Below are positions 42,161 through 51,024 of a DNA stretch of 64,000 nt, one piece after another; positions within the stretch are counted from its first letter, which is position 1; the number at the start of each line of letters is the position of its first letter. The stretch is from Methanothrix sp. (lineage in GTDB: Archaea > Halobacteriota > Methanosarcinia > Methanotrichales > Methanotrichaceae). The notes below the pieces were generated by a model. It worked only from the letters and a program-made list of their open reading frames with translations, did not search any database and was not told the DNA's origin. The position numbers and the translations under genes are program-made. The stretch spans positions 1,550,001 to 1,614,000 of the forward strand of contig NZ_JADJJX010000001.1 in the NCBI RefSeq assembly GCF_016706325.1, read 5' to 3'.

Positions 42161-43453
42161 ATGAGAATCGATATAGTATCTCCGGGAACATACACCTACG
42201 GCTCTTTGGTATTGGGAGGAGTGCTCAGGGATAGAGGGCATGATGTAAAGATCAGCAGGAATCTGCACTCCCAGGGGGAGGTCGTCCTCCTCAGCCTCTT
42301 CTCCACCCTTCAGCTTCTCGACCTGAGGATCAGGGATTTCGTGGCGGCAAAGGAGAATGTATATGTGGGAGGGCCTGTGGGCCTCTGCCCGGAGATGGTC
42401 TTGGGGGAGCTGAACCCCAGGGCTGTGGTCAGCGGGGAGGGAGAGGAGATAGTGGCCCGGCTGGTTGAGAATGGGCCGGAGGAGCTGGCAGGCGTGGCCT
42501 ACAGCCATGAAGGAGAGATCATAAAAAGCCCTCCCCAACCGGTCGGCTCCCTTGATCATGCCCTTCCCCTGATTCCCGATGACCTGGCCCAGCAGAATGT
42601 GCGGGGGGCCAATGTCTACATTGAGACCCATCGCGGATGCCTGGGAAGCTGCACCTTCTGCCAGGTCCCCCGCTTCTTTGGCCGGAGCATAAGGAGCCGG
42701 AGCATTGAGAATATCGTGGCCGAGGTGAGAGAGATGAAGCGCCGGGGGGTGCAAAGGATAGCGATAAGTGGGGGCACGGGATCTCTCTTCGGCTACCGCA
42801 ATCAGATCAATCGAGAGGCCTTTGTGGAGATGATCCACTCCCTCTCCCAGATCCTGGGCAAGAAGAACCTATCAGTGCCGGACATGAGGGTGGATCTGGT
42901 GGATGAGACAGTGCTGGAGGCAGTGCGCGATTATACCATCGGCTGGGTCTTCTTCGGGCTGGAGAGCGGAAGCGAGAGGATGCTCAAGGCGATGAGAAAA
43001 GGGGTCACTGTGGAGGAGAACCGGCGGGCAGTGGAGATGGCCAGAGAGCTGGGGGTGAAGGTAGGGGGAAGCTTCATCGTCGGCTATCCGGGAGAGAGCA
43101 GAGAGGACTTCCAGGAGACGATGAGCTTTGCAGAGGAGACGATGCTGGATGATGTATTTGTGAGCATTGCCGAGCCGATACCCGGAACCCCCCTCTCCAG
43201 GCAGATCCTGGATATGCCCAAAGAGGAGCTGGCCCTCTATCAGAAGCACCAGGGGGAGTATAAGGCCCTCCGCCTCTCTGAGGGGGAAGCACGCTGCTTT
43301 GAGCTGATGCTGCAGGGAGAAAGCTCCAAGCCCATTCCCAGAGCTCTGAGCCAAGGGCTCTACAATGCCTATCTGGATGAGAGCCGGGGCCAGGGCAGGG
43401 ATATCAGAAGGGTCATCGACCTTCTGGATAAATACCGGGATGCTCTGCCATAA
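42161..43453 (+). CDS. mgmA: Cobalamin-binding radical SAM enzyme, MCR glutamine C-methyltransferase type
   Basis: 430 residues. An N-terminal B12-binding domain (about 1-130, PGTYTYGSLVLGGVLRDRGHD) is followed by a radical SAM barrel with the cluster motif HRGCLGSCTFCQVP (Cys x3 Cys x2 Cys, near residue 160). The family resembles MJ_0865, shown in related methanogens to methylate the alpha carbon of a glutamine in McrA. Its place next to, and convergent with, the mcr operon supports this. McrA here keeps the modified Gln context GFTQYATAAYT. The start follows GGAGGG and overlaps a six-codon leader ORF. Assignment is by family and context; another MCR or corrinoid substrate is possible. Confidence 0.75.
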   Translation: MRIDIVSPGTYTYGSLVLGGVLRDRGHDVKISRNLHSQGEVVLLSLFSTLQLLDLRIRDFVAAKENVYVGGPVGLCPEMVLGELNPRAVVSGEGEEIVARLVENGPEELAGVAYSHEGEIIKSPPQPVGSLDHALPLIPDDLAQQNVRGANVYIETHRGCLGSCTFCQVPRFFGRSIRSRSIENIVAEVREMKRRGVQRIAISGGTGSLFGYRNQINREAFVEMIHSLSQILGKKNLSVPDMRVDLVDETVLEAVRDYTIGWVFFGLESGSERMLKAMRKGVTVEENRRAVEMARELGVKVGGSFIVGYPGESREDFQETMSFAEETMLDDVFVSIAEPIPGTPLSRQILDMPKEELALYQKHQGEYKALRLSEGEARCFELMLQGESSKPIPRALSQGLYNAYLDESRGQGRDIRRVIDLLDKYRDALP

Positions 43454-43537
43454 GCGGGATTTTAGCGAAGAGCATTTCATATATAATTTTTCATTAATTA
43501 AATCAATCTCATAGCCCGGGCTGAACAGAATAGCAGA

Positions 43538-43556
43538 GGAAAAAAAAGAAAAATGG
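43538..43556 (-). terminator. T-rich terminator of the mcr operon
   Basis: On the minus strand TTTTTCTTTTTTTT lies about 20 bases beyond the mcrA stop at 43574. A GC-rich inverted repeat (AGCCCGGGCT, 43512-43521) lies just further on. Confidence 0.6.
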
Positions 43557-43573
43557 TGTGAAGGTCTTCTGAC

Positions 43574-45253
43574 CTACACAGCGGGCATGACCAAGGATCT
43601 CTCGCCTGCAGCGCGGAACTCGCGTGCACCGCCCTTGCCGAAGCAGTCGCGGATATTGGTCCAGTCGAAGACCAGGCCGGGGTTGGCGAAGGTGACCTTG
43701 ATCAGGGGGTTGACGGCGAAGGCGTCCATGCGGCCGGCATGTGCGGCGCTGGTGATGCCTGCGTACTCGCCCTGGTGGCCCACGTTCATGGCATAGTTCG
43801 GATAGTTGGCACCCCTCAGCTCCAGTGGGTTGCCCTCGTCGGACTGGTAAGAGAACACATTGGTTGGACCGCACTGATCCTGCAGGTCGTAGCCGAAGAA
43901 TCCCAGTCTGCCCCAGGACTCCTTGTGCAGGAGCATGGAGAGATACCAGCCAGCAAGGCCGATCTGGGAGTGACCGGTAGCGATGGCAGAGGTGATACCG
44001 GATGCGGCTGCCAGAACGGCTGCCCTCTGTGACCCGCCGAAGTGATCCTCAAGCAGGGTGGGGAAGGACTCGTACTGCTCAATGCCGTACAGGGTGACCT
44101 CAGTGGCCAGCTCCTTGGCGATATCGAGGGTCGCTGGTGCCTTGGCAAATCCTCCGAACTTGTCGCTGGCGAAGTCCACGCCATAGTAGGAGAAGTCATC
44201 CAGGACATCGTTGGTGTAGGCTGCAGTGGCGTACTGGGTGAATCCGACACCGCCGGACATGTAGCTTCCCAGCCAGATCTGATCGTAGAACATGGCGCCG
44301 GCGGCGACGACGTTCAAGGATACATAGACTGGATCCTGGGGCTTGACCCTGGAGGTCTGGACCATGTCGGACAAATAGCCGAAGGAGAGGCCTCCGGGGT
44401 TGTTGGGTCCGCGAGCGCGCCTTGCCGGCAGCATCTCAGACATCTGCAGGACAGCAGCGTGCTTGGCAGCATAGGCCAAATCAGCCACAGCGGCCTCACC
44501 AGCGCACATGTTGTAGGCATCGATGAAGGTCATAGAGAGCTGCATGGCGCTCCATCTGGATGTGGTGCCGCCGTCGCAGGTCCTGACCACGATGGTCGGG
44601 ATGTGCACTGCCTGCCAGGTGGTCTTGCCGATAGCGGCCTTGATGGACTCAGCCTGGTCCTCGGGGAACATCTTGTTGATGTCGATCTTGTACTGATCAT
44701 CGATCTCATCGGCCAGGGCATCGTCACCGGAGAAGACGCGGACGTTGCAGTCATCTACCAGGCCAGGGTGGGTCTCCACCATGTGCTCCTGAACCACGGC
44801 TGCGCCGGGCATGGCGTGGTTGAGGATCTCCAGGTAGTTGTTGATGGTCTCGGGTGTGACCTCCTTGCCCAACCTCTTCTGCAGCACCTCATGGGCCATA
44901 TCCAGGCCGACAATAGTGGTCCTCCTGATATCATCCCAGAACTGCTGCATGGCTGGATTGTTGACGAAGTGCAGGTCGTCGCCCTCTACCACATACTCAG
45001 TGGATGAGAGCTTGTAGGGCACAAGCTGCCTCTGTCCAAGGGGAATGCCGCCAGCGTGGACATAGGGGTTGTAGCCGGTCATGCCGCGCTTGCCCTCAAG
45101 CTTCTTGGCGTACTCCATGAACTCCCGCTTGCGGACGTTCTGCTCAGGGCCCAGCCTCTTGTACTCGGTCTTCTGGCTGGCCAGATCGAAATCCTTTCCG
45201 AACTTCTTGTTCAGAGCCTTAACGAATAGCTTCTTAGTGTGCTTAACTGCCAT
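43574..45253 (-). CDS. mcrA: Methyl-coenzyme M reductase, alpha subunit
   Basis: 559 residues. The catalytic subunit of the enzyme that releases methane from methyl-CoM and coenzyme B, using nickel factor F430. The axial F430 ligand Gln is in AAVVQEHMVETHP. Other landmark sequences are RTCDGGTTSRWSAMQ, LGSYMSGGVGFTQYATAAYT, EVTLYGIEQYESFPT (the thioglycine region), LEDHFGGSQRA and FFGYDLQDQCGPTN. Full-length. It is the last gene of the mcrB-D-G-A operon, 14 bases after mcrG, and is followed by a T-rich terminator. Confidence 0.98.
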   Translation of the reverse strand: MAVKHTKKLFVKALNKKFGKDFDLASQKTEYKRLGPEQNVRKREFMEYAKKLEGKRGMTGYNPYVHAGGIPLGQRQLVPYKLSSTEYVVEGDDLHFVNNPAMQQFWDDIRRTTIVGLDMAHEVLQKRLGKEVTPETINNYLEILNHAMPGAAVVQEHMVETHPGLVDDCNVRVFSGDDALADEIDDQYKIDINKMFPEDQAESIKAAIGKTTWQAVHIPTIVVRTCDGGTTSRWSAMQLSMTFIDAYNMCAGEAAVADLAYAAKHAAVLQMSEMLPARRARGPNNPGGLSFGYLSDMVQTSRVKPQDPVYVSLNVVAAGAMFYDQIWLGSYMSGGVGFTQYATAAYTNDVLDDFSYYGVDFASDKFGGFAKAPATLDIAKELATEVTLYGIEQYESFPTLLEDHFGGSQRAAVLAAASGITSAIATGHSQIGLAGWYLSMLLHKESWGRLGFFGYDLQDQCGPTNVFSYQSDEGNPLELRGANYPNYAMNVGHQGEYAGITSAAHAGRMDAFAVNPLIKVTFANPGLVFDWTNIRDCFGKGGAREFRAAGERSLVMPAV

Positions 45254-45267
45254 TTAAATCACCCCTC

Positions 45268-46035
45268 TTACTCCGGCCTGTAGCCCCATTTGCTTCTGCG
45301 CTCCCACATATGGTGGGTCATCTCGATGGCCTCATCGAACTCTCTGGCGCCGACCTTTCCGCCCATGGGAACACCATCGAACCTGAAGATGGTGGTTCTC
45401 TTCTTGGCCTCGGCCTCGGACATGGGCTTGCCCAGGTTGATCTTCTTATCCAGGGGAATGCCCACCTGGTCCTTGACAGCATAGACATTTCCGTCCTCGC
45501 CCATCTCAGTCCTGGCCAGCATATCGAACTGCATGCCGTTCTCTTCCAATCTCAGGGAGTGGCCGTGCACAGTGCAGCCCCTCATGGAACAGAGGGCGAC
45601 ATCGGTCATCTCGCTATCGTACTGGGTCTTGGTATAGTCCTCGATATCTCTCTCCCTGGCCTCGATGATCTGTCTGCCGGATAGAGTGCCAGGATCGCAG
45701 CCCTTGCAGTTGATTGCTCCCCAGTAGGATCTGAAGTAGGGGATGGAGGGGGCGAAGTACATGGAGTCAGTCCACTGAGAGTATCTGATGCGGTCACCTG
45801 CAGCAGCGCCTGCTGTAGGCTCCACAATCTGCCTTACGGGGCAGTCCGGCTCGCCCATCTCTTTGAGGGGTGGGTGAGTGCTGGAGTAATCGGCGCCGGG
45901 GGCCCTGTGGCCCATGATGGCTACGACGTCCGCCTCAGGGATGTCTCTGAGCTTCTCGACATTGCCGGACATATGCTTCCTTCTGTTGATGCCAACAGAG
46001 GTGCTTCCGGGATAAAATTGTGGTGTGTATGCCAT
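45268..46035 (-). CDS. mcrG: Methyl-coenzyme M reductase, gamma subunit
   Basis: 255 residues. A structural and active-site subunit of the (alpha-beta-gamma)2 MCR complex. It opens with AYTPQFYPGSTSVGINRRKHMSGN and contains IMGHRAPGADYSSTHPPL, both typical. It starts two bases after mcrD, so translation is coupled. Methanosarcina and some other methanogens have mcrC between mcrD and mcrG; here the junction leaves no room for it. Confidence 0.97.
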   Translation of the reverse strand: MAYTPQFYPGSTSVGINRRKHMSGNVEKLRDIPEADVVAIMGHRAPGADYSSTHPPLKEMGEPDCPVRQIVEPTAGAAAGDRIRYSQWTDSMYFAPSIPYFRSYWGAINCKGCDPGTLSGRQIIEARERDIEDYTKTQYDSEMTDVALCSMRGCTVHGHSLRLEENGMQFDMLARTEMGEDGNVYAVKDQVGIPLDKKINLGKPMSEAEAKKRTTIFRFDGVPMGGKVGAREFDEAIEMTHHMWERRSKWGYRPE

Positions 46036-46037
46036 AA

Positions 46038-46541
46038 TTATCTCTCCTCATCTTCAATAGTCACTTTCTCTTCAGACAGAATGGCCAGTTTATCCTTCCC
46101 GGCCTTGGGATCGATCAACCCCAGGATCCTCTTGTCCTCCACATCGCCATACTTGGCATAGTCCGAAAGAGTGGGACGGTTGTGGAAGAATTTGCCGCGT
46201 TTGATCTGAAAGGAGAAAGGAAGCGCTCGCTCACACGCCGCCTTAAGGCCGGGCATATACTCTTCGCTCTCCAGCTCCAGCCTTACCCTTCCAACCTTAA
46301 CGCTCAGCTCGAAGGCCTGCCCAGCTACCTCTATCAGTAGATCTTTATTCTCATCGATGGGGGTGCCCTTGCCCGGACCGTAGGGAATTGTCCGGGGCAG
46401 ATTGGGCCCGTGGATCATTATCCTGGCTACTCCCCCATTGGAATAGATCTCATTTAGCAGCTTCTGAGCTGTAGCAGGGGTGAGATATCTCTGGGGTGTT
46501 ATCTCGATCTGCAAAGATGCGGTGTCTGATGCAGTGACCAT
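46038..46541 (-). CDS. mcrD: Methyl-coenzyme M reductase operon protein D
   Basis: 167 residues. McrD is not part of the mature enzyme; it binds MCR and is thought to help assembly or F430 delivery. Family features include LQIEITPQRYLTPATAQKLLNEIY at the start and IMIHGPNLPRTIPYGPGKG, with RLELESEEY further on. The acidic tail ends in EEKVTIEDEER. It lies between mcrB and mcrG with gaps of 10 and 2 bases. Confidence 0.93.
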   Translation of the reverse strand: MVTASDTASLQIEITPQRYLTPATAQKLLNEIYSNGGVARIMIHGPNLPRTIPYGPGKGTPIDENKDLLIEVAGQAFELSVKVGRVRLELESEEYMPGLKAACERALPFSFQIKRGKFFHNRPTLSDYAKYGDVEDKRILGLIDPKAGKDKLAILSEEKVTIEDEER

Positions 46542-46551
46542 TTATTTCGCC

Positions 46552-47856
46552 TTACACAGCCTCCGCAACCGATACAATCGGCTCACGGAATTCCTTGATC
46601 TCTCCATAAATAGCGCCAACCAATCCAGATGTCATCTCAGGGGTGAACATCTGAGTGCCGGCATCCAGCGCTACTGCTGCAGCCACGCAGGGTATGGCAA
46701 ATCCTCTGGAGTGCCTGGTTACAACGTGGTTGCCGTTGAAGACGCCGGGGCCGCCGCCGCCATAGATGGAGTGGCTGAAGAACGAGAAGCCGACAGCAGT
46801 TCCCATTACCCTGCCGAAGTCGCATCCGGGCAAGGCGGTCTCCTTCTCAAGTATATCGTTGAAGTACAGCAGTGTCGAGGAGACAGCCTGAGCACCCCTC
46901 AGGGCGCCACAGTTGACCATGGTGGCCGCCAGGACGCCTGCTGCGGCATAGGCATTCCACTTGGATACATCGTTGGCATCATACATGACGTAGCCAGAGG
47001 GCAGCTTCTTGTCGGCCTTGATGACCTTGTCCTCAAGGGCCTTGGCCACTAAGCTCTGCACTACAGTGCCGATGGTTCCTGTCTTGCCATTGGCCTTGAC
47101 GGTCTCATAGACCAGGTTATTGGCGTTCAGGCCCTGATATGCCATGCCCAAGAGCTGATGGCGCTCGAATATGCCCATAGCATTGCCCATCTCGAACTCG
47201 CCGATCTGCTCGTAGATGGATGCCAGAGCGGCAGCATTCATGGCGTTTCTCTTGGTGATGACGGCCAGGTGGTTGGCCATGACGTTTCTGAGGGCAAATC
47301 CCAGGCCTTCATCGTTCTGGGGGATGTTCAGAACAGAGGCTACGTTTCCTCCGTTCATGCCCACTGTCTGCGGGTACTCGCCCCAGACGGAGGCATGGAT
47401 CATTGGGGCCTCGACGATGCCTACATTGAACTGCTGGATCAGAGCCTCAACAGTGGCAGAGGCAGCGCCGGTCAATCCCACAACGAACTCGGAGGCGGCA
47501 TTGACCCTGGAAGTGGGGACCTGGACTAGCAGTTGCTTGCCGCCGCCAAGAACCTGAACATTGGTGTCATCGCCAGGTGTCACCTGGAGCAGAGACTTTA
47601 TCTTGTCAGCAATGGCACTGGCATTTCCAAGAACATCGTAATTTAGCTCCCTTCCCTTGATCTGCCTGCGTCCGCCTGCAACCTTTCCGGTCTTAAGGGC
47701 AGCATCGATGCCGGCCAGGTTTACGGCGACAGTTCGCTTAGTAAGGGCAATGAGCCTCTGCATGGCCGCGTTCTTGAGAGGGCTGACGGCGCTCAGGTCG
47801 ACGTCGCTCTTCAAAAGAACTCCGCGGTCGCTGTATAGGTCTATCTTATCAGACAC
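46552..47856 (-). CDS. mcrB: Methyl-coenzyme M reductase, beta subunit
   Basis: 434 residues. First gene of the operon and structural subunit that contributes to the F430 and coenzyme pocket. Family segments include LYSDRGVLLKSDVDLSAVSPL near the start, GVFNGNHVVTRHSRGFAIPC, and SIYGGGGPGVFNGNH near the end. AGGAGG lies just before the ATG. The leader from the predicted transcription start (about 47985) is roughly 130 bases. Confidence 0.97.
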   Translation of the reverse strand: MSDKIDLYSDRGVLLKSDVDLSAVSPLKNAAMQRLIALTKRTVAVNLAGIDAALKTGKVAGGRRQIKGRELNYDVLGNASAIADKIKSLLQVTPGDDTNVQVLGGGKQLLVQVPTSRVNAASEFVVGLTGAASATVEALIQQFNVGIVEAPMIHASVWGEYPQTVGMNGGNVASVLNIPQNDEGLGFALRNVMANHLAVITKRNAMNAAALASIYEQIGEFEMGNAMGIFERHQLLGMAYQGLNANNLVYETVKANGKTGTIGTVVQSLVAKALEDKVIKADKKLPSGYVMYDANDVSKWNAYAAAGVLAATMVNCGALRGAQAVSSTLLYFNDILEKETALPGCDFGRVMGTAVGFSFFSHSIYGGGGPGVFNGNHVVTRHSRGFAIPCVAAAVALDAGTQMFTPEMTSGLVGAIYGEIKEFREPIVSVAEAV

Positions 47857-48005
47857 GTTCTTTATCCTCCTTTACCTTTTTTAGCAGCCAAGATCGAGAC
47901 AAGAGGTGATGCTGGAGCGAAAGCATGATAACCAGGTCTAAAAGGTATCATGCCCAGCATCAGCACAATCTGTAACGATCTCCCGCCTCTCTTCACAATG
48001 CACCA

Positions 48006-48017
48006 TTTATACTTAAA
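48006..48017 (-). promoter_or_regulatory. TATA box of the mcr operon
   Basis: TTTAAGTATAAA on the minus strand, about 150 bases before mcrB. It is the best TATA match in the region and is followed by a leader of about 130 bases. Confidence 0.55.
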
Positions 48018-48480
48018 GGTTTTGAGTGATTTTATTATTACTTATTATATTATAAGAATCTGTAACCTTTGTGAAGCGATAATTAAAAAATTTTTTATGT
48101 TTATTTTTATTAAATACATTTATCTAATTATGCTGCTCCATGCCTCTCGACATCTGGCCTGATCCTATCCTGAAGAGATACGCCTCCCCTTCTCCCAAAA
48201 TCGCGAGAGCTCACAGCGTTCCCGAAATGGGATGATAATATTTTCTATTTTTGATAAATTGATATAGTCGTTTTAAATAATTTATTTCAGCTCTGACGCA
48301 AATGTTTGCTCTCATCTTTGATCTTGGGGGGTTGAAGGGCTCTTCCAAAGGCAGTGTTTTGTTGGCTGATATCGAAAATTGACTGGTGAAATTCAGTGAA
48401 TAATAATGTCAGTTGAGTGAGTTAACAGCCGAATAATTATATAAACAATCCAGAATATTGAAAATTCGGGATTTAGAGAA

Positions 48481-48489
48481 AATTTAAAT
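48481..48489 (+). promoter_or_regulatory. TATA box of topA
   Basis: AATTTAAAT centred about 30 bases upstream of the ATG at 48515, with no Shine-Dalgarno between; a leaderless or near-leaderless transcript is likely. Confidence 0.45.
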
Positions 48490-48514
48490 CAATGCCATGT
48501 TTTGCCTTTGACGA

Positions 48515-50086
48515 ATGCATCTCATAATCGCGGAGAAGCACGATGCTGCAAAGAGGATTGCCCAGATCCTGGCAGGCACGAAGCCTCGCTCTCATCGTAT
48601 AGGAGGAGTTGAGACCTTCCAGTTCGATGATAAGGTGGTATTGGGCCTCTCCGGCCACATCGTGGGAATGGACTATCCTCCTGGATACAACAACTGGCAG
48701 AAGGTTGACTGCCGGGAGCTGATCCGAGCAGAGATAATCGCCCGCCCCATAAATGAAAAGATAGTCGATGCCCTGCGCTCCCTGGGAAAAGAGGCTGACC
48801 GCATCACTGTGGCCACGGACTACGACCGGGAGGGTGAGCTCATTGGGGTTGAGGCCCTGAAGATCGCAAAGGAGGCAAACCCCCGCCTTAAGGAGGATCG
48901 GGTGCGCTACAGCGCCATCGTCAAGGATGAGATCCTCAAGGCCTTCAAGAATGCTGGCGAGGTGGACTATGACCTGGCCGCCTCTGGGGAGGCCAGGCAG
49001 ATCATAGATCTGGTCTGGGGGGCGACCTTGACCCGATATATATCCCTCACCTCCGGCCGGCTGGGCAAGGAGTTCCTCTCAGTGGGAAGGGTCCAGTCGC
49101 CCACCCTGGCCCTGATCGTCGATCGGGAGAAGGAGATCCAGTCATTCGTCCCCAAACCCTACTGGGAGATATATGCCGACCTGGAACGCGAGCTGCGCGT
49201 TCAGCACTCCAAGGGCCGGATCTGGGATAAGGATGAGGTAGATGGGATCCTGGCCCGCCTGGGCCCGGTGGGCATCATCCGCTCCATCCAGACCAAGCCA
49301 AGGGTGGAAAAGCCGCCCGTCCCCTTTGACACCACAAGCTTCATCTCTGCTGCCAGCGGAATTGGCTTCTCCGCTGCCAATGCCATGCGGATTGGCGAAT
49401 GGCTCTACATCAACGGATTCATATCCTATCCCCGGACGGACAATACCGTCTATCCCCCTTCCATCGATCTGGTGGCCCTCACCCGCCTCTTCACCAAGGG
49501 CGAGTTCTCTTCGGAGGCAGAAAAGCTGCTGCAGGGAAAGATGGTGCCCACCCGGGGCAAGAGGTCGACCACCGACCATCCCCCAATCTATCCCACTGCT
49601 CCTGCGGAGAAGAGCGAGCTCAAAGAAGAGCAGTGGCGGATATATGAGCTGGTGGTGCGCCGCTTCTTCGCCACCTTGGCAGACCCATGCGTCTGGGATG
49701 CCACCAGCCTCAAGGTGGACATCGGCCCCGAGCCCTTCCGGGCCAATGGAGCGCGGCTGGTCGAGGCGGGATGGAGGTACTACTATCCCTACAGCAAGGC
49801 GGAAGAGCATATACTGCCCTCAGTGAAGGAGGGAGAGAGGCTGAAGGTCTTGGGCCACAGTGTGGAGGCCAAGGAGACCCAGCCGCCGGCCAGATACGGC
49901 CAGGGCAAGCTGATCAAGCTGATGGACAAGCTGGGCCTGGGGACCAAGTCCACCCGTCATGATATCATCAGCAAGCTCTATGCCCGCGCCTATGTGCAGG
50001 GCAATCCCATGCGGCCCACAAACACTGCCTATGCCGTGGTGGACACCCTGCAGAGGTACGCCCCACCATCACCAAGCCGGAGATGA
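48515..50086 (+). CDS. topA: DNA topoisomerase I, N-terminal and catalytic part (frame ends early)
   Basis: 523 residues. The Toprim domain opens with HLIIAEKHDAAKRIAQILAG and includes TDYDREGELIG. The catalytic Tyr 305 is in GFISYPRTDNTVY, and the core continues to PTNTAYAVVDTLQRYAP. There the frame ends in PSPSRR and stop. Adding one base to the short C run at 50060-50063 would continue as PTITKPEMTQTLE into the next ORF, so the two ORFs are halves of one archaeal-type TopA of about 765 residues. The enzyme relaxes negative supercoils. All catalytic parts lie in this piece. Confidence 0.9.
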   Translation: MHLIIAEKHDAAKRIAQILAGTKPRSHRIGGVETFQFDDKVVLGLSGHIVGMDYPPGYNNWQKVDCRELIRAEIIARPINEKIVDALRSLGKEADRITVATDYDREGELIGVEALKIAKEANPRLKEDRVRYSAIVKDEILKAFKNAGEVDYDLAASGEARQIIDLVWGATLTRYISLTSGRLGKEFLSVGRVQSPTLALIVDREKEIQSFVPKPYWEIYADLERELRVQHSKGRIWDKDEVDGILARLGPVGIIRSIQTKPRVEKPPVPFDTTSFISAASGIGFSAANAMRIGEWLYINGFISYPRTDNTVYPPSIDLVALTRLFTKGEFSSEAEKLLQGKMVPTRGKRSTTDHPPIYPTAPAEKSELKEEQWRIYELVVRRFFATLADPCVWDATSLKVDIGPEPFRANGARLVEAGWRYYYPYSKAEEHILPSVKEGERLKVLGHSVEAKETQPPARYGQGKLIKLMDKLGLGTKSTRHDIISKLYARAYVQGNPMRPTNTAYAVVDTLQRYAPPSPSRR

Positions 50087-50817
50087 CCCAGACCCTGGAG
50101 AAGGATATGGCCCAGATCTCAGAGAGAAAGATCAAGGAGGATGAGGTGATAGAGGAGTCAAGGGTCATGCTCACCAGCGTCTTCGATGAGCTCAGCTGCA
50201 ATCAGGAGGGAATTGGACAGTCCCTTAAAGATGGCCTGAGGACGGACAAGATCGTGGGGACCTGTGAGAAATGCGGCTCCGAACTCATTATAAGGCGCGG
50301 CCATCGCGGATCGCGATTCATCGGCTGCTCCGGCTATCCGAACTGCCGCTTCACCCTTCCCCTCCCCCGCTCGGGAGCGATAGTGGTAACGGACAGGCTC
50401 TGCGAGGAGCACGGCATGTTCCATATCCGCATAATCAACAAGGGCAAGAGGCCCTGGGACCTGGGCTGCCCTCACTGCAATTTCTTGGAATGGCAGGCCA
50501 GGAAGGCTCTGGAGCTGGCCGAGGGCAAAGAGAGCGGAGAGGCAAAGCCCCAGCCCGCCAAAAAGACGGCCAGAAAAGCAGGAGGGGCAACAGGAGCCAA
50601 GAAGACTGCCAGCAAATCATCCAGTGCCAGGGGCGACGGCCTCGCCAGCCTGCCGGGCGTGGGACCCAAGACCCTGGAGAAGCTGGAGGCAGCGGGTGTC
50701 AGGACATCGCAGGACCTGCTGAGCTCCAAGGCCAAGGCTCTGGCGGAGAAGACGGGCTTATCTGAGAAGAAGATCGCCGTCTGGATGAAAGCAGCAAAAG
50801 CGCGCCCTGGGGCATGA
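50083..50817 (+). CDS. topA: DNA topoisomerase I, C-terminal zinc-ribbon part
   Basis: 244 residues continuing topA in another frame. It carries the end of the core (MTQTLEKDMAQISERKIKED), a zinc ribbon (CEKCGSELIIRRGHRGSRFIGC with YPNC), a second one (CEEHGMFHIR ... CPHCNFLEW), a Lys/Ala-rich linker, and a helix-hairpin-helix tail (LASLPGVGPKTLEKLEAAG). It could be translated separately from the ATG at 50083, which overlaps the previous stop by four bases, but there is no obvious ribosome-binding site. A one-base deletion, recoding, or sequence error are the alternatives. Confidence 0.85.
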   Translation: MTQTLEKDMAQISERKIKEDEVIEESRVMLTSVFDELSCNQEGIGQSLKDGLRTDKIVGTCEKCGSELIIRRGHRGSRFIGCSGYPNCRFTLPLPRSGAIVVTDRLCEEHGMFHIRIINKGKRPWDLGCPHCNFLEWQARKALELAEGKESGEAKPQPAKKTARKAGGATGAKKTASKSSSARGDGLASLPGVGPKTLEKLEAAGVRTSQDLLSSKAKALAEKTGLSEKKIAVWMKAAKARPGA

Positions 50818-50939
50818 GAATGAATCAATGAACAAGGGCATCTCCGAAGAGATCAATCACATGCAAGAGAATATAGCGATATGCTTGAGGTCCATCACCA
50901 TATCAAAGTCCAGAGCATCCCAATCCTCAGTAGCCAGCA

Positions 50940-51014
50940 TGGGCCTGGCCGGATTTGAACCGGCGGCCACTCGGTTATGAGCCGAGCGCTCTAACCGGAC
51001 TAAGCTACAGGCCC
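50940..51014 (-). tRNA. tRNA with CAU anticodon, probably tRNA-Ile2 (or elongator Met)
   Basis: A complete cloverleaf on the minus strand: acceptor GGGCCTG pairing with CAGGCCC, D arm TAGCTTAGTCCGGTTAGA, anticodon stem CTCGG/CCGAG with loop CTCATAA, and T arm CCGGTTCAAATCCGG. Anticodon CAU. The GGGCC acceptor and overall sequence look like archaeal tRNA-Ile2, which reads AUA after agmatidine modification; elongator Met is the alternative. CCA is not encoded. No intron. Confidence 0.85.
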
Positions 51015-51024
51015 GAAAGGAATG

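Larger units (their letters stand above)
47857..48514. other. AT-rich regulatory region between mcrB and topA
   Basis: About 660 bases of divergent promoter region. The mcr half holds a long leader and the TATA at 48006-48017. From 48020 to 48130 the sequence is A/T-rich with poly-T tracts. A second A/T-rich stretch (48235-48290 and 48420-48490) serves topA. No ORF or RNA gene is recognised. Confidence 0.5.

Noticed and set aside
43739..45684. Long ORFs antisense to mcrA and mcrG (up to 321 codons)
   Set aside because: They are shadows of highly expressed, GC-biased coding sequence; the sense frames are unmistakable MCR subunits.
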